Assembly: GCF_029846115.1 (NCBI RefSeq) | Contig: NZ_JARVZZ010000001.1 | Coordinates: 1,736,001-1,800,000 of the forward strand | From: Serratia marcescens | Lineage (GTDB): Bacteria; Pseudomonadota; Gammaproteobacteria; Enterobacterales; Enterobacteriaceae | Direction: 5' to 3' | DNA length: 64,000 nucleotides | Shown here: positions 23,829 through 33,442 of the stretch, in pieces | How positions within the stretch are numbered: position 1 is the stretch's first letter | Layout: each line of letters opens with the position of its first letter | Made by a program: the position numbers and the translations under genes | The notes under the pieces: generated by a model | What the model was told of the DNA's origin: nothing | The model's input: the letters and a program-made list of their open reading frames with translations, nothing else | The model's database searches: none

Positions 23829-25019
23829 ATGCGACAGCGAATCGTCATTGTCGGCGGCGGAACCGGCGGTACCATACTGGCCAATGTATTGGCGGCAAAA
23901 TTGCACCGAGAAATTATTAATAATAAAGTTGAGTTATTAATGATATCGGATTCACCACTGCATTATTACAAGCCAGCCTTTATGTATGTGGCGTTCAATA
24001 GTTTTTTCAAACAGGAACTCATGCGCTCACAGCGGAGTTTATTGCGGCCTGAAATACAGTTTATTGTTGATAAAGTGGAATCTTTCGATTTAAAACAGCG
24101 AAGTATAGCGACGCAAAGCGGTAAACTTTATTCCTATGATTTTCTGGTCTTTGCTACCGGTTGTGTCCCCTGGCCGGAGCGCATCGAAGGGCTGGCGCAC
24201 GCAGGCGATCATTTCTACCAGTATCAGGCCGCCAGGCGGTTGGCGCATAAACTGGCTACCATCGAGAAAGGCCGCATTTTCATCACCGTTTCCTTCCCCG
24301 AAACGCCCAACGTGCCCCATCAGTGCGGCATTGCACCGATTGAAACTACCTTGATGCTGGACGACTACCTGCGGCGGCGCGGCGTACGTAAGGCGGTAGA
24401 GATCGTTTATACCTACCCGACGATTTCCCAACTGCTGCGCAACTGTCTGTTTTTGCAGCGCCCGACCGGCGAAGCGCTGCCCGCCATTTTTGCGGCGCGC
24501 GATATCCGTCACCAGCGCGGTTTTACCCTCTGCCGGGTGGATGCACAGCGCAACATCGCCTATTCCGCGGAAGGTGAGGAACAGCCGTTTGACATCCTGA
24601 TGGCGACGCCGCCGATCCGAGCGGTGGAGGCGGTGCGCAATACCGGGCTAAGCGATATTCAAAACGGCGAGGGGTGGCTGCCGACCGATCACCAAACGCT
24701 ACAGGTGTACGGCCAAGAGGGCGTATACGTGATCGGCGACACCGTGGATCTGCCGGTCAGCAAAGCAGGCGGTTCTTGCCACAACCAGGCGCCGGTGATC
24801 GCCGACAACATCGTGGCGGAAATACGGCTGGGGCAAACGATCTGCCATTACGACGGCAAGGTGCAGGCGATCGCGCAAATGGGGCTGCATGCCGGCATGC
24901 CGCTGGTCTACGACTACCGTCATGATGTACTGCCGACTCCGGCTACCAAGGTGGGGGGCATGCTGCGCAACGGCTTTAATCGCGGCCTTTACTGGGCCAC
25001 GGTAAGGGGGTTGATATGA
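23829..25019 (+). CDS. FAD-dependent oxidoreductase related to sulfide:quinone oxidoreductase
   Basis: A 396-aa two-dinucleotide-binding flavoprotein. FAD binding is seen at residues 5-15 (IVIVGGGTGGT), the second glycine motif at ATGCVPWP (109-116), and the FAD-closing VIGDTVDLP (301-309). FCSD/SQR-type features are C112 and C166 in PHQCGIAPIE, the position of a redox-active cysteine in SQR. However, the second redox cysteine expected near residue 345-355 is absent (QAIAQMGLHAGMPLVYDY), so canonical sulfide oxidation is uncertain. It overlaps the next gene by four bases. The 5' part is AT-rich compared with flanking core genes. ATG at 23829 is preferred; TTG at 23826 is an alternative. Confidence 0.75.
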   Translation: MRQRIVIVGGGTGGTILANVLAAKLHREIINNKVELLMISDSPLHYYKPAFMYVAFNSFFKQELMRSQRSLLRPEIQFIVDKVESFDLKQRSIATQSGKLYSYDFLVFATGCVPWPERIEGLAHAGDHFYQYQAARRLAHKLATIEKGRIFITVSFPETPNVPHQCGIAPIETTLMLDDYLRRRGVRKAVEIVYTYPTISQLLRNCLFLQRPTGEALPAIFAARDIRHQRGFTLCRVDAQRNIAYSAEGEEQPFDILMATPPIRAVEAVRNTGLSDIQNGEGWLPTDHQTLQVYGQEGVYVIGDTVDLPVSKAGGSCHNQAPVIADNIVAEIRLGQTICHYDGKVQAIAQMGLHAGMPLVYDYRHDVLPTPATKVGGMLRNGFNRGLYWATVRGLI

Positions 25020-25420
25020 CGGAAGGCTCGATACATGGCGACGAACTCCAATCGCTGGCGGGGTTGCTGGAAAAACTGCGGCCGCTGCTGGCCGGTGGGC
25101 GGTTGGACAACGTGGTCGATCTGCTGTCGTTATTGTCGGATGTAGTGGATATCGCCGACAACGCGCTGGTAGAGAAACTGGCCGGCGTGTTTGAAGGGCT
25201 GGTTACGGTCGGTTGGGAGGGAGGGACTGCGTTGAAGATGGCGCACAGCGAGCTGCAATTGAACCCGCCGCCCGCCAATTTTCGTGCGGCTTACGCCTTG
25301 CTGAAGCATCCTGACACCTTGCTGGGCGTCATGCTGCTGCTGCGTACTCTGCAAATCATCGGCCGGCGCACGCAGGACAGCGCGTTGCCGCCGTCGCTCC
25401 AGGATGAGTCATCGAATTAA
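25016..25420 (+). CDS. DUF1641 family protein
   Basis: A 134-aa soluble, leucine-rich, mostly helical protein. The central segment, from about 25 to 75 (GGRLDNVVDLLSLLSDVVDI then ALVEKLAGVFEGLV), matches what I recall of DUF1641, a family often encoded beside SQR-like flavoproteins or formate dehydrogenase-like genes. It contains no cysteine and no membrane segment. The ATG at 25016 overlaps the flavoprotein stop (ATGA), indicating coupled translation and probably a complex or shared function. Activity is unknown. Confidence 0.7.
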   Translation: MTEGSIHGDELQSLAGLLEKLRPLLAGGRLDNVVDLLSLLSDVVDIADNALVEKLAGVFEGLVTVGWEGGTALKMAHSELQLNPPPANFRAAYALLKHPDTLLGVMLLLRTLQIIGRRTQDSALPPSLQDESSN

Positions 25421-25449
25421 GCTTTCCCACTCAGGTAAGGAGTTGCGTT

Positions 25450-26643
25450 ATGTCCGCCATCACTGGCCACGCTTTCGCCACCCGCGCCATTCATTACGGC
25501 TATGATCCTCAGCAGCATCAGGGGGCACTGTGCCCGCCGGTATTTATGAGTTCCACCTTTACCTTTCCCACGGCGGAATATGGCGGTGCTTGTTTTGCCG
25601 GCACCGAGCCGGGGTATTTTTATTCGCGTATCGCTAACCCGACGCTGAATCTGCTGGAGCAGCGCATCGCCAACCTCGAAGAAGGGGAAGCGGCGGTGGC
25701 GTTCGCTTCTGGCATGGGGGCGATCACCGCCTGTTGCTGGACGTTGCTCAACCCGGGCGACGAGCTGATCGTCGATGAAACGGTGTATGGTTGCACCTTC
25801 AGCTATTTTCATCACGGTCTGGCGCGTTTTGGCGTCAAGATAACCCACGTTGATATGACCCGGCCGGAGCAGTTGGCCGCGGCGATCGGTCAGCGTACCC
25901 GGCTGGTGTATTGCGAAACCCCGGCCAACCCCAACATGCGATTGATCGATATCGCCGCCGTGGCGGAGATCGCCCATCGGTATCAGGCGCTGTTGCTGGT
26001 GGACAACACCTATTGCACGCCGTACTTGCAGCGGCCGCTGACGCTGGGCGCCGATATCGTGGTGCACTCGGCGACCAAGTACCTCGGCGGGCACGGCGAT
26101 CTGCTGGCCGGAGTAGCGGTGACGAGCGAGGCGCTGGCGCAGGCGATCCGGCTGGAGGGGCTAAAGGACCTGAACGGGGCGGTACTGTCGGCGCAGGACG
26201 CCGCATTGGTGCTGCGTGGGTTGAAGACGCTGCCGCTGCGCATGGATCGCCACTGCGACAACGCCCAGCGTCTGGCCGAAATGCTGGCGGATCACCCGGC
26301 GGTAGCGCGGGTTTACTATCCAGGCCTGGCGAACTTCCCGCAGCATGCGTTGGCGCAGCGGCAAATGGCGCGCCCCGGCGGCATGCTGGCGTTTGAACTG
26401 CGGGGCGGCATGGCGGCGGGTATTCGCTTCCTCAATGCGCTGCAGCTCATCTTGCGCGCGGTCAGCCTGGGCGATTGCGAAAGCCTGGCGCAACACCCGG
26501 CCAGTATGACTCACTCGGCTTACACGCCGGAAGAGCGGAAGCGGCACCACATCAGCGAGGGGCTGGTGCGGCTGTCCGCGGGGTTGGAGGAGTTCGACGA
26601 CCTGAGGGCGGATATCTTGCAAGCGTTGACGCAGGTGCAATAA
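25450..26643 (+). CDS. megL: Methionine gamma-lyase (Cys/Met metabolism PLP enzyme)
   Basis: PLP enzyme of the gamma family, 397 aa. It is predicted to split methionine into methanethiol, ammonia and 2-oxobutyrate, and can often release H2S from homocysteine or cysteine. The PLP lysine is K210 in VVHSATKYLGGHGD. Y58-S59-R60 (FYSR) and Y113 contribute to the cofactor site. C115 in VYGCTF corresponds to the active-site cysteine that marks true methionine gamma-lyases rather than cystathionine enzymes. It starts 29 bases after the DUF1641 gene, so the three form a likely operon. It could instead act mainly on other sulfur amino acids. Confidence 0.85.
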   Translation: MSAITGHAFATRAIHYGYDPQQHQGALCPPVFMSSTFTFPTAEYGGACFAGTEPGYFYSRIANPTLNLLEQRIANLEEGEAAVAFASGMGAITACCWTLLNPGDELIVDETVYGCTFSYFHHGLARFGVKITHVDMTRPEQLAAAIGQRTRLVYCETPANPNMRLIDIAAVAEIAHRYQALLLVDNTYCTPYLQRPLTLGADIVVHSATKYLGGHGDLLAGVAVTSEALAQAIRLEGLKDLNGAVLSAQDAALVLRGLKTLPLRMDRHCDNAQRLAEMLADHPAVARVYYPGLANFPQHALAQRQMARPGGMLAFELRGGMAAGIRFLNALQLILRAVSLGDCESLAQHPASMTHSAYTPEERKRHHISEGLVRLSAGLEEFDDLRADILQALTQVQ

Positions 26644-26666
26644 AAAACCCGCCGCAGCGGGTTTTA
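26642..26666. terminator. Terminator between megL and the amino-acid permease
   Basis: AACCCGC at 26646-26652 and GCGGGTT at 26657-26663 with a CGCA loop. Flanking A and T runs allow it to act on both convergent transcripts. Confidence 0.85.
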
Positions 26667-26679
26667 TCAGAAGTGAGCG

Positions 26680-28074
26680 TTACATCTGCTGCGTTGCCGC
26701 GCTCACCGGCGAACCCCCGCCTTTTTTGCGCACCCACAGCCAGTAAGCTACGGTGAGGAGGGCGATCCACACCAGCCCGACGTACAGGGCGATGCGGCTC
26801 TCTTCGAAGTAGCCGAGCAGGCCGATGACGAATGCCATAAAGGCGGTCGCCAATGCCGGCGCCACCGGCCACCACGGGACCGGGAAACTCAGCTGACGGG
26901 TTTCCTCCGGTGACAGCGTGCGGCGCATGACGATCTGCGACAGCAGGATCATCAGCCACACCCAGACGGTGGCGAAGGTGGCGATCGAGGCAATGATCAT
27001 GAAGACCTTCTCCGGGATCAGGTAGTTGAGCACCACCGCCAGCAGCAGGGCGACCGACATCACCAACACCGTCATCCACGGCACGCCGCTGGCGGTCAGT
27101 TTGGTGAAGCTGCGCGGTGCCTGGCCGTCCTGCGCCATGCCGTACATCATGCGGCCGGCGCCGAAGATGTCGCTGTTGATGGCCGAAATGGCGGCGGTGA
27201 TCACCACCACATTCAATACGTTGGCGGCGGAGCTGATGCCGAGGTTGCTGAAGATCTCAACGAACGGGCTGCCGTTCTGGCCGATGCTGTTCCACGGGTA
27301 AATCGCCATCAGCACCGTCAGCGTCAGCACGTAAAACAGCAGGATGCGCACCGGCACGGCGTTGATCGCCTTCGGCAGCACTTTGGCGGGGTCTTTCGCC
27401 TCGCTGGCGGTAATGCCGATGATCTCGATGCCGCCGAAGGCGAACATCACCACCGCCAATGACGCGACCACGCCGCCCATGCCGTTAGGCATAAAGCCGC
27501 CGTGCTGCCACAGGTTGCTGATGCCGGTGGCGTGCTGGGTTTGGCCGAAGCCGAACAGCATCACCGCCGCGCCGCCGACGATCATCGCCACGATGGCGGC
27601 GACTTTGACCAGCGACAGCCAGAACTCCAGCTCGCCGAATACCTTGACGCTGCACAGGTTGAGCGCGCCGATAAACAGAATGATGCTGAGCACCCAGACC
27701 CACTGGGCGACGTCCGGGAACCACAGCCCCATATAGATGCCGAAGGCGGTGACATCCGCCAGGGCGACGATCACCATTTCAAAGGTGTAGGTCCAACCGG
27801 TGAGGAACCCGGCCAGCGGGCCGAGATAGTGGCTGGCGTAGTGGCCGAACGAGCCGGAAACCGGCTGGTGCACCGCCATTTCACCCAGCGCGCGCATCAC
27901 CATGAATACCGCTGCACCGCCCACCAGGTAGGCCAGCAGCACGGCCGGGCCGGCCAGTTGGATGGCGCCGGCGGAGCCGTAGAACAGGCCAGTGCCGATC
28001 GCCGAGCCGAGAGCCATGAAACGGATGTGCCGCGCGTTTAGTCCGCGTCTGAGTTGTGTCGTTTCGTTACGCAT
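26680..28074 (-). CDS. Amino-acid permease of the APC family (ProY/HutT-like)
   Basis: Inner-membrane permease of 464 aa with about 12 hydrophobic helices. It begins with the AAT-family signature [21 protein letters not shown] and contains [16 protein letters not shown], and it is closely similar to E. coli ProY. Its place 102 bases downstream of hutH on the same strand suggests histidine (HutT) rather than proline as substrate, but this is inference from context. The ATG at 28074 has GGGAAG upstream; an ORF extension to 28152 is unconserved. A perfect 9-bp hairpin separates it from hutH. Confidence 0.85.
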   Translation of the reverse strand: MRNETTQLRRGLNARHIRFMALGSAIGTGLFYGSAGAIQLAGPAVLLAYLVGGAAVFMVMRALGEMAVHQPVSGSFGHYASHYLGPLAGFLTGWTYTFEMVIVALADVTAFGIYMGLWFPDVAQWVWVLSIILFIGALNLCSVKVFGELEFWLSLVKVAAIVAMIVGGAAVMLFGFGQTQHATGISNLWQHGGFMPNGMGGVVASLAVVMFAFGGIEIIGITASEAKDPAKVLPKAINAVPVRILLFYVLTLTVLMAIYPWNSIGQNGSPFVEIFSNLGISSAANVLNVVVITAAISAINSDIFGAGRMMYGMAQDGQAPRSFTKLTASGVPWMTVLVMSVALLLAVVLNYLIPEKVFMIIASIATFATVWVWLMILLSQIVMRRTLSPEETRQLSFPVPWWPVAPALATAFMAFVIGLLGYFEESRIALYVGLVWIALLTVAYWLWVRKKGGGSPVSAATQQM

Positions 28075-28118
28075 GTTGCTTCCCGTTAAGTGTTTGCCGA
28101 ACAGGCACGCGCTGCCCG

Positions 28119-28141
28119 CGCCGGGTGGAACGCACCCGGCG
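28119..28141 (-). repeat. Intercistronic hairpin between hutH and the permease
   Basis: CGCCGGGTG at 28119-28127 is the exact reverse complement of CACCCGGCG at 28133-28141, with a 5-base loop and no T tract. It may stabilise hutUH mRNA or reduce read-through into the permease. Confidence 0.65.
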
Positions 28142-28176
28142 GGGCAGAACAAACTGCGTGATTCAGTGTGTGATGA

Positions 28177-29712
28177 TTATGCCTGGCTAGGCAGCAGCGC
28201 CGCAGGCAGCAGCGATGTCAGGTGACCGGCCGCCAAGAGTTGGCTGGCGGCTTCAATGTCGGGGGCGAAGAAACGATCCTTGTCGTAGAAACTGACATGC
28301 TCGCGCAGCAGACGGCGCGCCTGCTCCAGACCTTCCGAGGTCTTCAGGCCGTTGCGGAAATCCAGGCCCTGGCAGGCGGCCAACCATTCGACCGCCAGAA
28401 TGCCGCGCACGTTGTCCGCCATGCTCCACAGGCGGCGACCGGCAGCCGGCGCCATGGAGACGTGGTCTTCCTGGTTGGCGGAGGTCGGGATGCTGTCGAC
28501 GCTCGACGGGTGCGCCAGCGCTTTGTTTTCGCTGGCCAGCGCCGCGGCGGTCACCTGGGCGATCATGAAGCCGGAGTTCACGCCGCCGTTTTCCACCAGG
28601 AACGGTGGCAGCTGCGACATGTGCTTGTCCATCATCAGCGAGATGCGGCGTTCGGACAGCGAACCGATTTCGGCAAACGCCAGCGCCAGGTTATCGGCGG
28701 CCATCGCCACCGGTTCGGCGTGGAAGTTGCCGCCGGACAGCACGTCGCCCTGTTCGGCGAACACCAGCGGGTTATCGGAGACGGCGTTGGCTTCAATTTC
28801 CAGCACCTCGGCGGCCTGGCGGATCTGCGTCAGGCAGGCGCCCATCACCTGTGGCTGGCAGCGCAGGGAGTAAGGATCCTGCACTTTTTCACAGTTGCGG
28901 TGCGAGTCGGAGACTTCGCTGCGCGCGCCGAGCAGGTGGCGATAGGCGAGGGCGGCGTCGATCTGGCCGCGCTGGCCGCGCACTTCGTGGATACGCGCAT
29001 CGAACGGGCTGCGAGAGCCCAGCGCCGCTTCCACCGTCAGGCTGCCCGCCACGGTCGCGGCGGCGAACAGATCTTCGGCATCGAACAGGCCGCGCAGCGC
29101 GAAGGCGGCGGAGACCTGGGTGCCGTTCAGCAGTGCCAGGCCCTCTTTCGCCGCCAGGGTCAGCGGTTTCAGGCCGGCCTTGGCCAGCGCTTCGGTCGCC
29201 GGCAGCCATTGGCCCTGATGGCGCGCCTGGCCTTCGCCCAGCAGCACCAGGCTCATGTGCGCCAGCGGCGCCAGGTCGCCGGAGGCGCCGACCGAGCCTT
29301 TCAGCGGAATATGTGGATAAACTTCGGCGTTGACCAGCGCGATCAGCGCCTGAATGACTTCCAGACGAATGCCGGAGAAGCCGCGCGACAGGCTGTTAAT
29401 CTTCAGCACCATGATCAGGCGCACCAGGCTGTCGTCGGTCGGCTCGCCTACGCCGGCGGCGTGTGACAGCACGATCGAGCGCTGCAGGTTTTCCAGATCG
29501 TCGCGGGCGATGCGCGTCGAAGCCAGCAGGCCAAACCCGGTGTTGATGCCGTAGGTGGTGCGGTTTTCTTCAACGATGCGTTCCACGCAGGCCACGCTCT
29601 GCTGGATTGGCGCGTAGGCGTTGTCGTCCAGCGTCAGCGTTACCGGGTGTTGATAGACGTCGCGTAGCTGGGCCAGCGTCAGTTTGCCAGGGCGAATAGT
29701 CAGCGCTTTCAT
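28177..29712 (-). CDS. hutH: Histidine ammonia-lyase HutH
   Basis: Converts L-histidine to urocanate and ammonia, step 1 of histidine use. The 511-aa protein has the A143-S144-G145 triad ([14 protein letters not shown]) that cyclises into the MIO electrophile, Y54 in [10 protein letters not shown], and the [15 protein letters not shown] and [14 protein letters not shown] signatures. Its ATG overlaps the hutU stop by four bases, so hutU-hutH are translationally coupled. Confidence 0.97.
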   Translation of the reverse strand: MKALTIRPGKLTLAQLRDVYQHPVTLTLDDNAYAPIQQSVACVERIVEENRTTYGINTGFGLLASTRIARDDLENLQRSIVLSHAAGVGEPTDDSLVRLIMVLKINSLSRGFSGIRLEVIQALIALVNAEVYPHIPLKGSVGASGDLAPLAHMSLVLLGEGQARHQGQWLPATEALAKAGLKPLTLAAKEGLALLNGTQVSAAFALRGLFDAEDLFAAATVAGSLTVEAALGSRSPFDARIHEVRGQRGQIDAALAYRHLLGARSEVSDSHRNCEKVQDPYSLRCQPQVMGACLTQIRQAAEVLEIEANAVSDNPLVFAEQGDVLSGGNFHAEPVAMAADNLALAFAEIGSLSERRISLMMDKHMSQLPPFLVENGGVNSGFMIAQVTAAALASENKALAHPSSVDSIPTSANQEDHVSMAPAAGRRLWSMADNVRGILAVEWLAACQGLDFRNGLKTSEGLEQARRLLREHVSFYDKDRFFAPDIEAASQLLAAGHLTSLLPAALLPSQA

Positions 29713-31400
29713 GCTTTTTCTCCTTGGGTCGCGGCAACCATCGGCAGGTTCAGGCCTTGCTCGCGGGCGCAGTCGATAGCGATATCGTAACCGGCGTCGG
29801 CGTGACGCATGACCCCGGTAGCCGGGTCATTGTGCAGAACGCGGGCGATGCGCTCGGCGGCCTCGTCGGTGCCGTCGCAGACGATCACCATGCCGGAGTG
29901 TTGGGAGAAGCCCATGCCGACGCCGCCGCCGTGGTGCAGGGAAACCCAGGTGGCGCCGCTGGCGGTGTTCAGCAGGGCGTTCAGCAGCGGCCAGTCGGAA
30001 ACCGCATCGGAGCCGTCTTTCATCGCTTCGGTTTCACGGTTCGGGCTGGACACGGAGCCGGAATCCAGGTGGTCGCGGCCGATGACGATCGGGGCGGACA
30101 GTTCGCCGCGGCGCACCATCTCGTTGAACGCCAGGCCCAGCTTGGCGCGCTGGCCGAGGCCAACCCAGCAAATGCGCGCCGGCAGGCCCTGGAAGCTGAT
30201 GCGCTCGCGCGCCATGTCCAGCCAGCGGTGCAGGTGTTCGTCATCCGGAATCAGCTCTTTCACCATGGCGTCGGTTTTGTAGATGTCCTGCGGATCGCCG
30301 GACAGCGCCGCCCAGCGGAACGGCCCGATACCGCGGCAGAACAGCGGACGGATGTAGGCCGGCACGAAGCCCGGGAAGTCGAAGGCGTTGTCGACGCCCA
30401 CTTCTTTCGCCATCTGGCGAATGTTGTTGCCGTAGTCGAAGGTCGGCACGCCCATCTGCTGGAACGCCAGCATGGCTTTGACGTGATCGGCCATCGACTG
30501 CTTGGCGGCGGCGACCACTTTAGCCGGCTCGGTCTGGGCGCGCTGGCGATACTCTTCCCAGCTCCAGCCCTTCGGCAGGTAGCCGTTCAGCGGATCGTGG
30601 GCGCTGGTCTGATCGGTGACCATGTCCGGGCGCACGCCGCGGCGAACCAGCTCAGGCAGAATTTCCGCCGCGTTGCCGCACAGGGCGACGGAGATGGCTT
30701 TGCCTTCTGAGGTGTATTTTTTGATGCGGGCCAGCGCGTCGTCCAGATCGTTGGCCTGCTCATCGACGTAGCGGGTTTTCAGGCGGAAATCGATACGGCT
30801 CTGCTGACATTCGATGTTCAGCGAGCAGGCGCCCGCCAGCGTCGCGGCCAGCGGCTGCGCGCCGCCCATGCCGCCCAGGCCGGCGGTCAGCACCCAGCGG
30901 CCTTGCAGGCTGCCGTCGTAATGCTGGCGGCCCGCTTCGACGAAGGTTTCATAGGTGCCCTGAACAATGCCCTGGCTGCCGATGTAGATCCAGCTGCCGG
31001 CGGTCATCTGGCCGTACATGGCCAAGCCTTTGGCGTCCAGTTCGTTGAAGTGTTCCCAGGTCGCCCAGTGCGGCACCAGGTTGGAGTTGGCGATCAGCAC
31101 GCGCGGCGCGTTGCTGTGGGTTTTGAAGACGCCGACCGGCTTGCCGGACTGCACCAGCAGGGTTTCGTCTTCTTCCAGCGTCTTCAGGGTTTCGACGATC
31201 TTGTCGTAGCAATCCCAGTCGCGTGCGGCGCGACCGATGCCGCCGTACACCACCAGCTCGTGTGGGTTCTCCGCAACTTCAGGATCGAGGTTGTTCATCA
31301 GCATGCGTAACGGCGCTTCGGTCAGCCAGCTTTTTGCGTTTAATTGTGTGCCGCGTGGCGCGCGTACATCGACATTGCGAACTTTGTTATTTGTAGTCAC
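29709..31400 (-). CDS. hutU: Urocanate hydratase HutU
   Basis: NAD+-dependent enzyme that hydrates urocanate to imidazolonepropionate, step 2 of histidine use. A GTG start at 31400 ([17 protein letters not shown]) is chosen because GAGGAAA lies just upstream, giving 563 aa, the usual length. An ATG at 31436 would add 12 residues and sits in the leader. Family blocks include [47 protein letters not shown] and [15 protein letters not shown]. First gene of a hutU-hutH(-permease) unit with a palindromic operator upstream. Confidence 0.95.
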   Translation of the reverse strand: MTTNNKVRNVDVRAPRGTQLNAKSWLTEAPLRMLMNNLDPEVAENPHELVVYGGIGRAARDWDCYDKIVETLKTLEEDETLLVQSGKPVGVFKTHSNAPRVLIANSNLVPHWATWEHFNELDAKGLAMYGQMTAGSWIYIGSQGIVQGTYETFVEAGRQHYDGSLQGRWVLTAGLGGMGGAQPLAATLAGACSLNIECQQSRIDFRLKTRYVDEQANDLDDALARIKKYTSEGKAISVALCGNAAEILPELVRRGVRPDMVTDQTSAHDPLNGYLPKGWSWEEYRQRAQTEPAKVVAAAKQSMADHVKAMLAFQQMGVPTFDYGNNIRQMAKEVGVDNAFDFPGFVPAYIRPLFCRGIGPFRWAALSGDPQDIYKTDAMVKELIPDDEHLHRWLDMARERISFQGLPARICWVGLGQRAKLGLAFNEMVRRGELSAPIVIGRDHLDSGSVSSPNRETEAMKDGSDAVSDWPLLNALLNTASGATWVSLHHGGGVGMGFSQHSGMVIVCDGTDEAAERIARVLHNDPATGVMRHADAGYDIAIDCAREQGLNLPMVAATQGEKA

Positions 31401-31486
31401 AGCAGTTTCCTCAAACAGTATCGGTGCAGATTCCATGCCGCGGTGGGGATGAGTACCACGGCATAATAATGCGTAGGGCTTATTAA

Positions 31487-31512
31487 CATATACTTGTATG
31501 TACAAGCATATG
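31487..31512. promoter_or_regulatory. Candidate HutC operator upstream of hutU
   Basis: A 26-bp palindrome with one mismatched pair. The core is CTTGTA at 31493-31498 and TACAAG at 31501-31506, and the outer arms are CATAT and ATATG. The core looks like the HutC (GntR-family) repressor site known from other hut operons, from memory. It lies about 90 bases before the hutU start, and a related site precedes the MFS gene. Confidence 0.6.
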
Positions 31513-31747
31513 CAACACTGACCAGTTGCCGCTGAAAAGTGGCATAAGAAAAATTTATTTTCTTTTTATATCATGTTGATATGCGATTTTTTATCGCCGG
31601 TCTCATGTGCTGGAAGCCGGAGAAAAGTGAGCTGTTCGGCAAAAATGAATTAAAATTGACTCATTTTTGGGCGACTAGTCACAATATTTTTACAGACTGA
31701 TTACAGTTGGCGGCGAAGGATAAACAAGTCCTATCACCGCAGGAACA

Positions 31748-31768
31748 AAGCCCGCCGTGGGCGGGCTT
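31748..31768 (-). terminator. Terminator of the MFS transporter gene
   Basis: Perfect 9-bp stem, AAGCCCGCC at 31748-31756 and GGCGGGCTT at 31760-31768, with a GTG loop. It starts 8 bases beyond the minus-strand MFS stop. The T tract on that strand is short. Confidence 0.75.
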
Positions 31769-31775
31769 GCCAGGC

Positions 31776-33116
31776 TCAGGCGGCCGGTTGCAGCATCGGT
31801 TTGCGGCTCATTTTGCACACCGTGGCGATGGCGGCGATCAGCGCCGGTACGCACAGGAACATCAGGATGCTCTGCACTTCCCACTGCATCGCCAGCAGTT
31901 GGGCGCCCATCATGGTGCCGGCGACGCCGCCGAAGCGGCCGATGCCCTGCATCCAGGCGATGCCGGTGGCGCGGCTATGGGTGGGGTAGAAGGTGGCTGC
32001 CAGCGTTTGCAGCCCGGACTGCGCGCCGTTCATGGTGACGCCCATCAGGAAGATGAAGGCGCCCAGCAACACGATCTGCTTGTCTTCGGTCGCCATCGCC
32101 ACGATCAACAGGGCGGTGACGACAAAGCCGCTCGAGACCACCTTGTGCGCATTCCAGCGATCCATCAGCCAGCCGGCCACCAGGATGCCAAGCGTGCCGC
32201 CGAAGGTGAACAGCGAGGTGAGCATCGCCGACTGTTCCAGCTGATAGCCCAGCCCCTGCATCAGGATTGGCATCCAGCTCAGCAACACGTAGTAGATCAC
32301 CAACCCCATGAAGTAGGTCACCCACAGCATCAGCGTACCGAGCAGGTAAGGGCGGCTGAACAGCAGGCCGACGCTGGTCTTGGCCTGCGTCAGCTTCTCT
32401 TCGTACAGGTAAAAACGCGTCACGCCGTCAAGGTTCTGGCTGACGAAGCGTTGCGCGATGCGCTTGATCTTCGCCGCATCCTGCCCGCGGTTGACCATAT
32501 ATTTGACCGATTCCGGCAGCAGCAGGATCAGCAAGACCGTCAACGCCAGCGGCGCAATGGCGCCGAGCAACAGCACGCTGTGCCAGCCGTAGCTTGGGAT
32601 CAGCCACGATGAAATGGCACCGCCGCCGGCCGCGCCCAGCGGAAAGCCGCAGTACATGGTGTTGATCGCCAACGAACGGCAGCGTTGCGGCGCGTATTCG
32701 GAGATCAGCGTGATGGCGTTGGGCATCGCCGCTCCCAGCCCGAGGCCGGTGAGGAAGCGCCACAGCGTCAGACTATTGAGCGAGCCGGCGTAGGCGGTGG
32801 CCAGGCTCGACAGGCCGAAGAACAAGCAGGAAAACACCAGCACGCGCTTGCGGCCGATGCGGTCGGAGATTGGCCCGGCGATCAGCGCACCGAGCGACAG
32901 CCCCAGCAGCGCGGCGCTCAGCACCGGCCCCAGATCCTGTTTGACGATGCCCCAGTCTTTGGCGACCGAGGGGGCGATATAGCCCATGGCGGCGGTATCG
33001 AAACCGTCGATGGCGAGGATCAGGAATCCGAGAATGATCAGGGTCCAGTGAAACAGCGAAAACTTGCTGTCGTCGATGGCCTGCTGAATGTTCAACTCGC
33101 TGGTGGAATGAGTCAT
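31776..33116 (-). CDS. MFS transporter, aromatic acid:H+ symporter (AAHS) type
   Basis: Inner-membrane major facilitator of 446 aa with 12 predicted helices. It has the family motifs AIDGFDTAAMGYIAPS in helix 1, GPISDRIGRKRVL after helix 2, RFLTGLGLGAAMPNAI in helix 4 and a second-half GWLMDRWNAHKV. These place it with AAHS carriers such as PcaK/MhpT/BenK; the substrate is not determined. The ATG at 33116 has GAGGG upstream. A TGTATATACA palindrome about 75 bases upstream resembles the hutU operator, so an imidazole acid such as urocanate is a plausible substrate, but only by inference. Confidence 0.8.
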   Translation of the reverse strand: MTHSTSELNIQQAIDDSKFSLFHWTLIILGFLILAIDGFDTAAMGYIAPSVAKDWGIVKQDLGPVLSAALLGLSLGALIAGPISDRIGRKRVLVFSCLFFGLSSLATAYAGSLNSLTLWRFLTGLGLGAAMPNAITLISEYAPQRCRSLAINTMYCGFPLGAAGGGAISSWLIPSYGWHSVLLLGAIAPLALTVLLILLLPESVKYMVNRGQDAAKIKRIAQRFVSQNLDGVTRFYLYEEKLTQAKTSVGLLFSRPYLLGTLMLWVTYFMGLVIYYVLLSWMPILMQGLGYQLEQSAMLTSLFTFGGTLGILVAGWLMDRWNAHKVVSSGFVVTALLIVAMATEDKQIVLLGAFIFLMGVTMNGAQSGLQTLAATFYPTHSRATGIAWMQGIGRFGGVAGTMMGAQLLAMQWEVQSILMFLCVPALIAAIATVCKMSRKPMLQPAA

Positions 33117-33442
33117 GGCACCCTCTAAACGCAGATGTAGTCGTGATGGATGGAACGCGGCCGAAACTGACGCCCGGCTTGTGTTTGCTTGTATATACAT
33201 CTGCGCGTCGACGCTTTATGTCAAATATATTTATCTTATGCGTTAAATAAATGTTGTTTTTGCGAAGCAGGTTACACCGTGAATGAAAGATCAGAACCCG
33301 TCGAACAAATTAAATAAACGCCATGGGCGGTGAGATATGCTGGTGGCGGCGCGGAGGATAAAATTTAATACAATTTTGGCCGTTTGGTCGCCGGGCCGGA
33401 ATCTGCGATAATCGCTTTTTACTTTTCCAGATTGAGAAACTG
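33117..33442. other. MFS-queE divergent promoter region
   Basis: This 326-base gap between divergent genes carries the operator-like palindrome at 33189-33202 and an AT-rich stretch (33215-33320). No ORF is supported. It is the right boundary of the accessory block inserted between eno and queE. Confidence 0.6.
33189..33202. promoter_or_regulatory. Candidate HutC-type operator upstream of the MFS gene
   Basis: CTTGTATATACATC contains the perfect 10-bp palindrome TGTATATACA (33191-33200) and shares CTTGTAT with the hutU operator. It lies 73 bases upstream of the transporter start. Confidence 0.5.

Larger units (their letters stand above)
31401..31775. other. hutU upstream region
   Basis: This 375-base gap holds the hutU leader, the hut operator and the terminator of the MFS gene. 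The remainder, about 31515-31740, is AT-rich with no supported ORF. No hutC, hutI or hutG gene is present here. Confidence 0.6.
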
